Source of the DNA: Microcystis aeruginosa Ma_MB_S_20031200_S102
Lineage (GTDB): Bacteria; Cyanobacteriota; Cyanobacteriia; Cyanobacteriales; Microcystaceae
Length of the DNA stretch: 34,567 nucleotides
Assembly (NCBI GenBank): GCA_007095845.1
Contig: SFBI01000118.1
Span: forward strand, 1-34,567
Direction: 5' to 3'
The notes beneath the pieces were generated by a model. It saw only the letters and a program-made list of their open reading frames with translations. It ran no database searches and had not been told where the DNA came from. Position 1 is the stretch's first letter; the number at the start of each line of letters is the position of its first letter. This document shows positions 19,723-27,722 of this stretch, piece by piece. The translations under genes and the position numbers were made by a program.

Positions 19723-19917
19723 TTGTTAGCGAATGGGAAAAGACGCTTAAAAGCAAGGGAAATGCTACGTTTACAAGGTTTTCCCGATGATTATCAAATT
19801 GTCGGCAGTTATCAAACTATGGGAAAATTAACAGGCAATAGTCTGGCGATTTCCTGCGTAGCTGCTGTGGTTAATTCTGTTATCGAGTCTTTAGCTGTCT
19901 TGAGAGACCAATTTTAA
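19723..19917 (+). pseudogene. C-terminal fragment of a cytosine-C5 DNA methyltransferase
   Basis: The open frame reads KRRLKAREMLRLQGFPDDYQIVGSY, then MGKLTGNSLAISCVAAVV and ends at a proper stop. This is the conserved motif IX-X end of C5 methyltransferases (RRLTxREMxRLQGFPD ... GNSV). Only about 60 residues remain. An in-frame TAG at 19714-19716 lies just upstream, and the catalytic PC and ENV motifs are absent from the window. It has no plausible start or ribosome-binding site, so it is a remnant of a lost type II methyltransferase. Its last 27 bases overlap the 3' end of the opposite-strand gene. Confidence 0.85.
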
Positions 19918-20739
19918 GCTAGGACGGGGTTGCAAACTCCCCCCGTAAGCGACGGCAGCATGAGGAGATAAGACAAGATGAGGGGATACACCCAGGGAAA
20001 TTCGATAGATTTCCTCAGCTTTATCCATTAATTGCTGTTTAACTGACTCTTTAGGTAAATTTTGCCGCCAAGCTAGGGGAATCCCCTCGATACCGTTGTA
20101 CAATCCCGCCCAAATTCCCGCTAAAGTGGTGGTTAATTGCCGTTGATAGGGACTAGAATTAGCACGACGCACGCTCACGGCGCAATCCTCACTCGTTTGC
20201 AGAAAGGTATAGAGAGAAGCTGCGATCGCAATTCCTAAAGGTGAAATTTCTTGCGCCCAAGCCGATAAAATGGACTCTAAGGGACGATTTTGCCTTAAAG
20301 CTGAGTGAATCTGCTCTAATAGCTTATTATTGGGGTTAATAGTTAGCAATTGCCCCATTAACTGATTTAAAGGCCTTTTTCCCTGTAACAACAGACCTAC
20401 TGTCTCTCCCCAAATTATCGCTTCTTGTCGAGTTAACTCGGAAATTAAGCCCTTTTTCTGCCAAAAATTTAATCTAGCTTGCCAACGTTCCCCATGATCA
20501 GGCCAGGTTAAAATCTCTGGCAATAGCACAAATAATAACGCCGATTCCGACTGCCGACTTGCTGCGATCACAAGAGAAAAATCCTCTTGAGATTGCAGAG
20601 CTTGCAAAAGCAGGGTTGTCCTCGGTGTAGCCTCATAGTTAAAGGATGGTATCAGGGGCTGATTATGCAAGGATTCCCCGATATATGCCCCGATTAGCCC
20701 TCCCTGAAGTCGTTCGAGGGGTAAAAAAACTTTTTGCAT
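19891..20739 (-). CDS. degenerate ADP-ribosylglycohydrolase-like protein
   Basis: A 282-residue protein. The opening LERLQGGLIGAYIGESL resembles the GxxxGDAxG start of the ADP-ribosylglycohydrolase (DraG/ARH) fold. The C-terminal part TLAGIWAGLYNGIEGIPLAWRQNL matches the family's AGIxGAxYGxxxIPxxW helix. The residues that bind the two Mg ions in active members (a TDDT-type motif and a DxDT motif) are not visible: the second site reads RANSSPYQRQ. A catalytic role is therefore doubtful; it may be a cyanobacterial structural relative. It lies 8 nt downstream of the RodZ-like gene on the same strand and is probably co-transcribed. The fold assignment is by motif only. Confidence 0.65.
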   Translation of the reverse strand: MQKVFLPLERLQGGLIGAYIGESLHNQPLIPSFNYEATPRTTLLLQALQSQEDFSLVIAASRQSESALLFVLLPEILTWPDHGERWQARLNFWQKKGLISELTRQEAIIWGETVGLLLQGKRPLNQLMGQLLTINPNNKLLEQIHSALRQNRPLESILSAWAQEISPLGIAIAASLYTFLQTSEDCAVSVRRANSSPYQRQLTTTLAGIWAGLYNGIEGIPLAWRQNLPKESVKQQLMDKAEEIYRISLGVSPHLVLSPHAAVAYGGSLQPRPSLKLVSQDS

Positions 20740-20747
20740 AAATTAGC

Positions 20748-21509
20748 TCAATTTGCCCTGTAGGTGACTTCCTCGACTTTGCCCGGTTGCCCCAGTTGTT
20801 TAGCATTGGCATTATTAACCGCAACGTAAACCCCACCAGCATTACCCGCTCTCACGGTTAATTCTCGGTTTGCTTGCCAAGTGCGATGGGTTCCCTGGGG
20901 CAGCATACCCTCAAATTCTGTCTTCCCATCCACCACCACCCGCAGCCAGCAGTCATCCTCTAGTTTTACCTCCACCACCAGCTGCTGATTATTGCTGGTT
21001 TTGTTGGCTACCGGTTGAAGGGAGTTGCTTTTTGATTGGACAATTTGCTGTTGTGGTAAAGAAGGCGGTGGTAAGCGATTCGATTGCAGTACCGATTTTT
21101 GCAGGACGTGGGATAGGGTTTGTACGGAACCAATAACTAAGATTAGATAGAGAAAATACAGATGAATCGGGCGAATTTGAAGACTCGGCAGCGATAAAGA
21201 TGGTTTTGTTCCCCTAAAAAAGTTATTTACCTTGATGGGAAAACGTCGGCTAATCGTCTCACCATCCAGGGACAGACTCTCGGCAAATTGTTTGATTAAC
21301 CAACGAACATAAATCGGTTCGGGCAATGCCTCCAAATCCCCCGCTTCCAGTGCTTCTAGACGATGGCGCGGGATCAAGGTTTTCTGGGCAATTTCCTCGA
21401 GCGAAAGGGACTGTTCTAGGCGATTTTTTTGCAAATAAACGCCGATTTCCAGTAATTTGGTGCGCTGTTTATGCTGGGGATCAAGTTGTGATTGGAGAAG
21501 GCGAAACAT
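20748..21509 (-). CDS. RodZ-like helix-turn-helix membrane protein
   Basis: A 253-residue protein with three parts. Residues about 18-75 are a Cro/C1-like HTH of the HTH_25 type: IGVYLQKNRLEQSLSLEEIAQKTLIPRHRLEALEAGDLEALPEPIYVRWLIKQFAESL. A single transmembrane helix lies near 117-138 (YFLYLILVIGSVQTL). After a Ser/Gln/Pro-rich linker comes a C-terminal beta domain (VEVKLEDDCWLRVVVDGK ... EGMLPQGTHRTWQANRELTVRAGNAGGV), which matches the DUF4115 region of RodZ. In rod-shaped bacteria RodZ links MreB to the cell-wall machinery. Many cyanobacterial genomes carry such proteins, and a strict ortholog claim is not justified here. Gene order RodZ-like to the glycohydrolase-like gene is tight. Confidence 0.85.
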   Translation of the reverse strand: MFRLLQSQLDPQHKQRTKLLEIGVYLQKNRLEQSLSLEEIAQKTLIPRHRLEALEAGDLEALPEPIYVRWLIKQFAESLSLDGETISRRFPIKVNNFFRGTKPSLSLPSLQIRPIHLYFLYLILVIGSVQTLSHVLQKSVLQSNRLPPPSLPQQQIVQSKSNSLQPVANKTSNNQQLVVEVKLEDDCWLRVVVDGKTEFEGMLPQGTHRTWQANRELTVRAGNAGGVYVAVNNANAKQLGQPGKVEEVTYRAN

Positions 21510-21535
21510 ATCGCTATTAGGAGCTGACTTTCAGC

Positions 21536-22282
21536 TTAGTTAATCTGGTTTTTTAAATATTTCAGTTCATCAAGGGTTAAAAAACGGTAATCACCCAAGG
21601 GTAAGGGGGGATTATTACCGCAGTTTAGTTGAATACGACCGATAGCACTGCGATGAAGTTTCAGGACGTGATAACCCAATTCTTCGGCTACACAGCGAAT
21701 CTGCCGATTTCTTCCCTCCACTAAAATAACTTCTAGTAGGGTTTTTTGGTCGGTTTGCTTGAGAATCTCAACCTGTGCGGGTAAGGTTTTTTTTCCTTCT
21801 AAAAGAATACCTTCTCGCCAACGCTGGAGAGCAAGTCTATCAATCGCACCATCTAGCCAAACCCGATAGGTTTTGGGCAAATGATAACGAGGATGGGTGA
21901 GAGCGAGGGTGAGTTGGCCGTCGTTGGTGAGGAGTAAAGCCCCAGTGGTGTTAATGTCCAACCTTCCTACGGGATGTAACCCTGTCTCGCCGGCGAGGGA
22001 GTCGGGCAAAAGGTCAATTACTGTCGGCCGGTTTTGCGGATCCTTGCAGGTAGAAACCACACCAATGGGTTTGTTGACCAGTATATACAATCTTTGGGGA
22101 CGATTGGCCGGTTCAATTTTTTTTCCGTCTATCTCTAGGTGATCTTTTTCAGGGTCAGCTTTTTGCCCTAACTGCACGATTTTGCCATTCAGTCTCACTC
22201 GCCCGGCCATAATCATCTCCTCCGCCCTTCTTCGGGAGGCAATTCCCCACTGGGCAAGGATTTTTTGGACTCTCTCCGCCAT
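21536..22282 (-). CDS. rluB: ribosomal large-subunit pseudouridine synthase B-type (RluB/RsuA family)
   Basis: A 248-residue protein with an S4 RNA-binding domain ([23 protein letters not shown] ... [10 protein letters not shown], residues 2-45) followed by the RsuA/RluB catalytic domain. The catalytic motif [18 protein letters not shown] contains Asp109, and the KPIGVVST motif lies near residue 71. Late motifs are [33 protein letters not shown]. The enzyme isomerises a specific uridine to pseudouridine; RluB acts on 23S rRNA, RsuA on 16S and RluE on another 23S site. The symbol rests on general similarity, and a sister specificity is possible. A TATAAT-like box lies on the minus strand at 22320-22315. 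Confidence 0.88.
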   Translation of the reverse strand: MAERVQKILAQWGIASRRRAEEMIMAGRVRLNGKIVQLGQKADPEKDHLEIDGKKIEPANRPQRLYILVNKPIGVVSTCKDPQNRPTVIDLLPDSLAGETGLHPVGRLDINTTGALLLTNDGQLTLALTHPRYHLPKTYRVWLDGAIDRLALQRWREGILLEGKKTLPAQVEILKQTDQKTLLEVILVEGRNRQIRCVAEELGYHVLKLHRSAIGRIQLNCGNNPPLPLGDYRFLTLDELKYLKNQIN

Positions 22283-22314
22283 TTTTTCTTAGTTTTTAAC
22301 CCTTCCTTTCTCCT

Positions 22315-22320
22315 ATTATA
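22315..22320 (-). promoter_or_regulatory. candidate -10 box of the pseudouridine synthase gene
   Basis: TATAAT on the minus strand, 33 nt before the ATG, with a purine-rich ribosome-binding stretch (GGAGAAAGGAAGGG) between them. No good -35 box is present at 17 nt spacing. Confidence 0.35.
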
Positions 22321-22490
22321 AGCATCCTAAAAAGGTTTTTTTCGCCCAAAAAATGAAGAAAAGTTGATTTTTTCTCGGAAAACTTCTCTAAAAAAAGAGT
22401 CGTGACATTCTAGACCGATAAAATCCTGATGAACTCTGGCATTGATATTCTCAATCTTAATTGAAATGACTGTACACCTATGGTTAATTC

Positions 22491-22985
22491 CTAGAGTAGT
22501 AATTTTGGGGCTGTCAACCAGAATAACTGACACTTACCTAGGGGATTTTGTTGATTGGGAACCTCTAGACCAATTATTCCCGCTTTTTTGACCGATAATT
22601 TTCCTTGAAACTTCCCCCAAACTAGCATTTCTGTCCAATAGCCTAAATCCGGTTCGTGGCCCACCAGTGCGATCGCATTTTCCTCTCGCTGATAGTCGGA
22701 CTTTTGCCACCACTGCACCCAATCTTGAAGATTGCCATGGGGCGATAGGGGATTAAATTGCTCAATTTTACTGCTTAAACCCGCTTTTTGGAGAATTTCG
22801 GCGGTTTGCACGGCACGGACCAAAGGAGAAGTGAGAATTAGGTCAAATTTCACCCCCAACTGTCCTAATCTTTGGGCAACTTTAGCAGTTTTTGTCTTAC
22901 CTTCCTCGGTTAAAGGACGTTCCCTATCGTTGAGATAATCCCCCGATTGTCCTGCTAATCCATGACGCACAAAATAAAGTTTCAT
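22491..22985 (-). CDS. sixA: phosphohistidine phosphatase SixA
   Basis: A 164-residue histidine-phosphatase-superfamily protein. The N-terminal MKLYFVRHGLAGQSGD carries the RHG catalytic motif (His8), followed by DRERPLTEEGKTKTAKVAQRL and TSPLVRAVQTAEIL. The second catalytic His lies in LVGHEPDLG near residue 129. This compact layout without extra insertions matches SixA, which dephosphorylates phosphohistidines on signalling or PTS-type proteins. In cyanobacteria the physiological target is not established. The start ATG at 22985 is unambiguous. The next gene upstream (DHH phosphoesterase) ends 52 nt away on the same strand. Confidence 0.9.
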   Translation of the reverse strand: MKLYFVRHGLAGQSGDYLNDRERPLTEEGKTKTAKVAQRLGQLGVKFDLILTSPLVRAVQTAEILQKAGLSSKIEQFNPLSPHGNLQDWVQWWQKSDYQREENAIALVGHEPDLGYWTEMLVWGKFQGKLSVKKAGIIGLEVPNQQNPLGKCQLFWLTAPKLLL

Positions 22986-23037
22986 ATCAGTGTTAGGTCA
23001 GTCTTGGTGATGATAATAGATAGCTGAGGTGTAATAG

Positions 23038-24261
23038 CTAGGTGCGAATTACCTTTTCATCAGGGTTAACTAGATGGGAAAGTTTCTGTTTAATTTGGGT
23101 GTCATACAGCTCCCACTTGAGTTTTGCGTATTCGGCATTATTATTAAAACCACCGAGAAAACCGATAGGAATTTCAAAACCTCCGGCCATATAACGACCA
23201 CCACCAAAAAAGCGACCTTGGTTATCCTGTCCGAAAGCTTCCTTGAGAAACTCATCGGGATCTAGGGTAATTTTGCTGGTACGCATAGAACCGATGACTA
23301 ACTCGATATCCTCATCTTCATCGTGAACGATACCATAAACTAAAGCCGTGTGAACATTTTCTTCTGTCACCAAAAAATCGGCAGCTTGGGGAATCGCATC
23401 TCGGTCATCATAACGCAAATAACCGACCCCAGCGATCGAATAATTATTTTTAATAATACGGTTTTTTAGGGACCGTTCGATCACATCCATCACCCGTCGG
23501 GATCTGGCCGATTGCAGGACAGCATTTAATAATTGAGCATCGTAGAAACGACTGAGATAACCAGCAGCAATAAATTCACATTCTTGCGCTTGCATTAAAT
23601 TATTCGTATCCGATCGCAATCCGTGCATCAAGGCTGTGGCACACTTAACATGGACGGTATCGCTAGTATTAAAACTTATTAACCCTTTTTGGATATATTG
23701 GGTTAACATCGCCGCTGTTGCCCGGATTTGGGGACGAATATCGACAAATTCTGCGTCTAGATCCCCTTGGCGAGTATGATGATCAATCACGGCAATAATG
23801 GGAATTTTTGCCTGTTTAACCAGAGTGGTTAACTGACTATTGGTTCCCTGACCATCGACAAAAACACAACCCTGATAAACTGAAAGATCTCTATCCTTGA
23901 GGGTATGGACTCCCCAACGTTTAGCCGGTAAACCCGTTAGTTTTACCAAAGCGACATTTTCCTGATGGGAGAGAGTACCCGCGTAGACTATATCGCAGTG
24001 AATATCGTACTGTTCGGCGATAATTTGATAGGCCCAGGCACTAGAAAGAGCATCGGGATCTGGGAAATCCTGCATCACCACAATTTGATTTTCGCCGCGG
24101 TGATTTTCCAAAGTACGTCGCAGGCGATCAATTAGGGAAATAAGTAGGGTATCATTACTAACCGTCACTGGAGGAAGGGGACATACTGCCGGCGCTTCCC
24201 CTACCACTACATCGGTTTCGAGGGACTTGGCAGGAACTAGACTCAGTAATTCAGCCATCAT
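23038..24261 (-). CDS. DHH/DHHA1 family phosphoesterase (NrnA-like)
   Basis: A 407-residue protein. DHH-domain metal-binding motifs are in order: DFPDPDALSSA at about 65-75, FVDGQG near 133, IDHHTRQGD near 157 (the DHH signature) and MHGLRSDTNNL near 215. The DHHA1 substrate-binding domain ends the protein, with GGGRYMAGGFEIPIG. Family members hydrolyse short oligonucleotides, pAp or cyclic-dinucleotide breakdown products, using Mn ions. Substrate cannot be read from sequence, so no symbol is given. The N-terminal 45 residues are variable and Pro-rich. Two adjacent ATGs (24261 and 24258) are equally possible starts. The 290 bp upstream, facing hsdM, contain a CTCTCC/GGGAGAG hairpin near 24420-24445 but no obvious gene. 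Confidence 0.88.
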   Translation of the reverse strand: MMAELLSLVPAKSLETDVVVGEAPAVCPLPPVTVSNDTLLISLIDRLRRTLENHRGENQIVVMQDFPDPDALSSAWAYQIIAEQYDIHCDIVYAGTLSHQENVALVKLTGLPAKRWGVHTLKDRDLSVYQGCVFVDGQGTNSQLTTLVKQAKIPIIAVIDHHTRQGDLDAEFVDIRPQIRATAAMLTQYIQKGLISFNTSDTVHVKCATALMHGLRSDTNNLMQAQECEFIAAGYLSRFYDAQLLNAVLQSARSRRVMDVIERSLKNRIIKNNYSIAGVGYLRYDDRDAIPQAADFLVTEENVHTALVYGIVHDEDEDIELVIGSMRTSKITLDPDEFLKEAFGQDNQGRFFGGGRYMAGGFEIPIGFLGGFNNNAEYAKLKWELYDTQIKQKLSHLVNPDEKVIRT

Positions 24262-24552
24262 TTTTAGAAAAGTTTGCTTAAAGGTAAATGCAGTCAGGAT
24301 TTTTTGAGCTAATCAATTCTAGACGATATTCTGGCTCGATCGGTTCATCTCAAATATTAAGCTTTTCTAGCCCCTAGCTCCCCACTCTGAGGCCATAACT
24401 ATAGTCTATCAAAAGACCTCTCCTGTTTGTTCTGGGAGAGCGGTGAAGGCAATTAACCATCGCTGCCATTACTTGAGAAGATAGATACTATACAGAATCC
24501 CTTAATTTTCCCTTCACGCTCGACCATCTACCTAATTCTTGAGTGAAATTTC

Positions 24553-26610
24553 ATGGCCCAACTGGACAACATCGAAGCGATCGAAAAAAAGCTCTGGAAA
24601 GCGGCCGATACTCTGCGAGCTAATTCTAACTATGCCAGTAACGAGTATTTTTTGCCCGTTATGGGCTTGATTTTCCTCCGTCATGCCTACAGTCGTTTTC
24701 TCAAGGTTAAGAGGGAGGTAGAGGCGGATTTACCGAAGCGACAGGGTAAAACACGCTCCTTAATCAAAGAAGATTTCTTGTGCAAAGGAGCGATCTATCT
24801 CCAAGAAAAAGCTCAGTTCGATTTTCTGGTGGCGCTCCCCGATAGCGTCAATCGATCGAATTCCTTGATGGAAGCAATGCTATCGATCGAGGGGGATTAT
24901 CCACCTTTAGGGGGTATTTTACCGAAAACAGAGTACCAAGAGCTAGATAACGTGGTATTAGGGAATTTACTACGGATTTTAAACCCGGAAGAGTTAAAAA
25001 AAGCCGATGGGGATATTTTCGGGCGAATTTACGAATATTTCCTAACTCAATTCGCTAATCTCAAAGCTCACGATAACGGAGAGTTTTTTACTCCCGTTTC
25101 TCTAGTATCTTTGATCGCCAATGTTTTAGAACCCGATCACGGATTGGTTTTCGATCCTGCCTGTGGTTCGGGGGGAATGTTTGTCCAGAGCGCACATTTC
25201 GTTGAGAGACAGCGCATCAACCCCCAGATGTTAACTTTTAAAGGGTTAGAGAAAAATCCGACCACGATTCGTTTAGCCAAGATGAATCTCGCAGTTCACG
25301 GTTTAGAAGGGGATATCCAAAAAGCGATCACCTACTACGAGGATCCGCTGGCATTAGCTGGGAAAGTGGATTATGTAATGGCCAATCCTCCCTTTAACGT
25401 GGACGAGGTGGACAGTAAGGTAGATGGTGATGAGCGCTTACCCTTCGGATTGCCAGGAGTCAATAAAAATAACAAAGTTTCCAACGGTAACTATCTATGG
25501 ATCAGTTACTTCTACAGCTATCTCAATGATCGAGGAAAAGCCGGTTTTGTTATGTCTTCCCAAGCTTCCAGCGCCGGGAGAGACGAAGGCAAGGTAAGAC
25601 AGAAGTTAATCGAGACAGGAACGGTGGACATAATGATCGCCATCCGCTCTAACTTTTTCTATACGCGCTCCGTACCCTGCGAGTTGTGGTTTCTCAATCG
25701 AGGAAAACCCGCCGAGCTTCAAGATAAGATATTAATGATCGATGCCCGCAATATTTACCGGAAAGTAAACCGGACGATCAACGATTTTAGCCCAGAGCAG
25801 TTACAGAATATTCTCTCGATCGTCTGGCTCTATCGGAGCGAATCCAAGCGTTTTATCGATTTGGTTGTCGGTTATTGCCAGAGTATCGATCGAGAGTATC
25901 AGGGATCGATCGCTCTTTTACAAAACTATCGCGAGCATCTGGACAGGTTAACGGAGGCACTAGAGAAATTTTATAATCTCATCGATGAAAAAGACGGGAC
26001 ATGGTTAGAACTCCGAACAGCATCTGAGCTTTTTAAGGATGACATGGATAAATACGCCAGTTTCCCTGCGATTTCCTATAATGCTGATGATTTAGAGACT
26101 TTACACGAGGCTGTCCGTGGTTATCACGAATACAGCGAATTTAGCCGGGATCTGGGCAAACAGGCGGATCTGGTGAATAAATTATTAGGTCGAGCGATCG
26201 AGCGTGCCGAGAAGGATCTGGGAGCAAGAGATAGTAAACTGTGGTGGAATTCCCGCGGACTCAATATCTTACGCAAAGAAGCTGATACAAACCGTCAGAA
26301 TGCGATCGAACAGCTTAAATCGGTTCGTGGTTTCTACCGTCACGCTCACTGGTTATTAGAAAGGTTCCCCGATGCCAAGCTGCGGGATGTGGAAGGGTTG
26401 GTTAAAGTGGTCGATCGCGAGGAGTTACAGGCGAATGATTGGAGTTTAACCCCCGGACGCTATGTCGGCGTTTCCCCAGAGGAGGAAGATGAGGGTTTCG
26501 ATTTCGAGGAAACGTTACGCGAAATTCATCTGGAGTTAAATGATCTCAACTCCGAGGCGATTCGTTTAGCTGATGAAATTGCGAAGAATTTTGAAGGGTT
26601 AGGAATTTAA
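24553..26610 (+). CDS. hsdM: type I restriction-modification system DNA methyltransferase subunit HsdM
   Basis: A 685-residue N6-adenine methyltransferase subunit. The N-terminal helical HsdM domain (KLWKAADTLRANSNYASNEYFLPVMGLIFLR) is followed by the SAM-binding motif FDPACGSGGMFVQS near residue 201 and the catalytic NPPF near 277 (VMANPPFNVDEVD). The C-terminal extension after about residue 430 is long, alpha-helical and charged, likely coiled coil for HsdS contact; the subunit is longer than the ~530-residue E. coli form. It methylates adenine at the sequence chosen by HsdS and together with HsdR makes the restriction complex. It is the first gene of the operon hsdM, DUF559, repeat array, hsdS, hsdR, all on the plus strand. 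Confidence 0.95.
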   Translation: MAQLDNIEAIEKKLWKAADTLRANSNYASNEYFLPVMGLIFLRHAYSRFLKVKREVEADLPKRQGKTRSLIKEDFLCKGAIYLQEKAQFDFLVALPDSVNRSNSLMEAMLSIEGDYPPLGGILPKTEYQELDNVVLGNLLRILNPEELKKADGDIFGRIYEYFLTQFANLKAHDNGEFFTPVSLVSLIANVLEPDHGLVFDPACGSGGMFVQSAHFVERQRINPQMLTFKGLEKNPTTIRLAKMNLAVHGLEGDIQKAITYYEDPLALAGKVDYVMANPPFNVDEVDSKVDGDERLPFGLPGVNKNNKVSNGNYLWISYFYSYLNDRGKAGFVMSSQASSAGRDEGKVRQKLIETGTVDIMIAIRSNFFYTRSVPCELWFLNRGKPAELQDKILMIDARNIYRKVNRTINDFSPEQLQNILSIVWLYRSESKRFIDLVVGYCQSIDREYQGSIALLQNYREHLDRLTEALEKFYNLIDEKDGTWLELRTASELFKDDMDKYASFPAISYNADDLETLHEAVRGYHEYSEFSRDLGKQADLVNKLLGRAIERAEKDLGARDSKLWWNSRGLNILRKEADTNRQNAIEQLKSVRGFYRHAHWLLERFPDAKLRDVEGLVKVVDREELQANDWSLTPGRYVGVSPEEEDEGFDFEETLREIHLELNDLNSEAIRLADEIAKNFEGLGI

Positions 26611-26645
26611 AAAAGAACTTGGGTATATTTCCTTAAAGGAGACCG

Positions 26646-27065
26646 ATGGAGATAGCGATCGTGTCTAAATTAAAATACGGTGTTTATTTTCTACCCTACA
26701 ATCCCGATTTAGTCCCTAGAGCCAAGGAAATGCGAAAAAATCCCACACCGACAGAAAAAAAGTTATGGGCTTTTCTCCGGCAATTTCCCTTAAAAATGTG
26801 GCGACAGCGACCGATCGATCATTTTATCGTTGATTTCTATTGTCCGAAGTTGAAATTAGTGATCGAGGTGGATGGGGAGGTTCATCTTACTCCGGAGGCA
26901 ATGGCTTATGATGCTAGAAGAACGAAGGTTTTGGAGGGATACGGATTAACGGTGATCCGTTTCACCAATGATGAGGTTAAATACGATTTCGAGGCGGTTT
27001 GTGAGAAAATATCGGGGTTTATCTCTTCGCTTCCTGTCTGTACGGAGCTTGATGATCCTCCTTAG
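26646..27065 (+). CDS. DUF559 endonuclease-like protein (Vsr-related PD-(D/E)XK fold)
   Basis: A 139-residue protein. The segment MRKNPTPTEKKLWAFLRQ is the signature opening of DUF559 proteins, followed by WRQRPIDHFIVDFYCPKLKLVIEVDGEVH. That gives the Asp in IVDFYC and the Glu-Val-Asp in IEVDGE, as in Vsr-like nucleases. The end RTKVLEGYGLTVIRFTNDEV is also typical. The family is predicted to cut DNA, related to very-short-patch repair endonucleases. A GGAG lies 7 nt before the ATG. It sits 35 nt after hsdM, inside the type I operon, so it may act with that system or be a passenger; the role is inference. The tandem repeat array begins within 10 nt of its stop. Confidence 0.85.
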   Translation: MEIAIVSKLKYGVYFLPYNPDLVPRAKEMRKNPTPTEKKLWAFLRQFPLKMWRQRPIDHFIVDFYCPKLKLVIEVDGEVHLTPEAMAYDARRTKVLEGYGLTVIRFTNDEVKYDFEAVCEKISGFISSLPVCTELDDPP

Positions 27066-27074
27066 TCCTCCTTG

Positions 27075-27650
27075 AAAAGGTTATCCCCCCTAGCCCCCCT
27101 TTTCAAGGCTATCCCCCCTAGCCCCCCTTTTCAAGGGGGGAACCGGAACCGGAAGGGGAACCGGAACCGGAGCGCAGTAGGGGTGCTGGTGCTGAGACGG
27201 GCGTTACGACTGCGTAAGTCCCCCTTGAAAGGCTTGGTAATCCCCCCTAGCCCCCCTTTTCAAGGGGGGAACCGGAACCGGAAGGGGAACCGGAAGGGGA
27301 ACCGGAACTGGAGCGCGGGAGGGGTGCTGGTGGTGAGACGTGCGCTACGGCTGCGTAAGTCCCCCTTGAAAGGCTTGGTAATCCCCCCTAGCCCCCCTTT
27401 TCAAGGGGGGAACCGGAACCGGAAGGGGAACCGGAGCGCGGTAGGGGTGCTGGTGCTGAGACGGGCGCTACGGCTGCGTAAGTCCCCCTTGAAAGGCTTG
27501 GTAATCCCCCCTAGCCCCCCTTTTCAAGGGGGGAACCGGAACCGGAAGGGGAACCGGAACCGGAACTGGAGCGCGGTAGGGGTGCTGGTGGTGAGACGGG
27601 CGCTACGGCTGCGTAAGTCCCCCTTGAAAAGGGGGATTTAGGGGGATAAA
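27075..27650 (+). repeat. GC-rich tandem array with hexamer-scaled unit length, inside the hsd operon
   Basis: Three full units (27141-27269, 27270-27410, 27411-27533) and a partial fourth (27534 to about 27645) follow a shorter leading copy of the hairpin segment. Unit lengths are 129, 141 and 123 nt. Each has a variable tract of AACCGG/AAGGGG/AACTGG hexamers (5, 7, 4 and 6 in order) plus a constant 99-nt core, so length = 99 + 6n. The core ends in the hairpin CCCCCTTTTCAAGGGGGG, and the last unit ends in the variant TTGAAAAGGGGGATTTAGG. All lengths are multiples of three, so one frame stays open from 27072 to 27641 (Pro, Asn, Arg, Gly, Lys-rich). I see no evidence that this is a protein. 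Confidence 0.9.
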
Positions 27651-27722
27651 AAGTCCTGCTTCCCACCAGTGATTCCCGATGCTTCTCAATTGATCGCATA
27701 AATATAAGGAACCCTCACGAAT

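Noticed and set aside
22327-22533. 68-residue minus-strand ORF between sixA and the pseudouridine synthase gene
   Set aside because: It overlaps the sixA 3' end, has no recognisable features and no good ribosome-binding site.
24262-24552. Hidden gene or promoter upstream of hsdM
   Set aside because: No open frame with protein character, and no pair of promoter boxes with proper spacing could be identified.
27072-27641. 189-codon open frame rich in PPSPPFQGGNRNRKGN repeats
   Set aside because: It exists because the repeat unit and its hexamers are multiples of three. It lacks a convincing ribosome-binding site, other frames of the array are also open, and such translations of cyanobacterial hairpin repeats are usually spurious.
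27075-27650. CRISPR array
   Set aside because: Units are directly adjacent with no unique spacers, and no cas genes are in the window.
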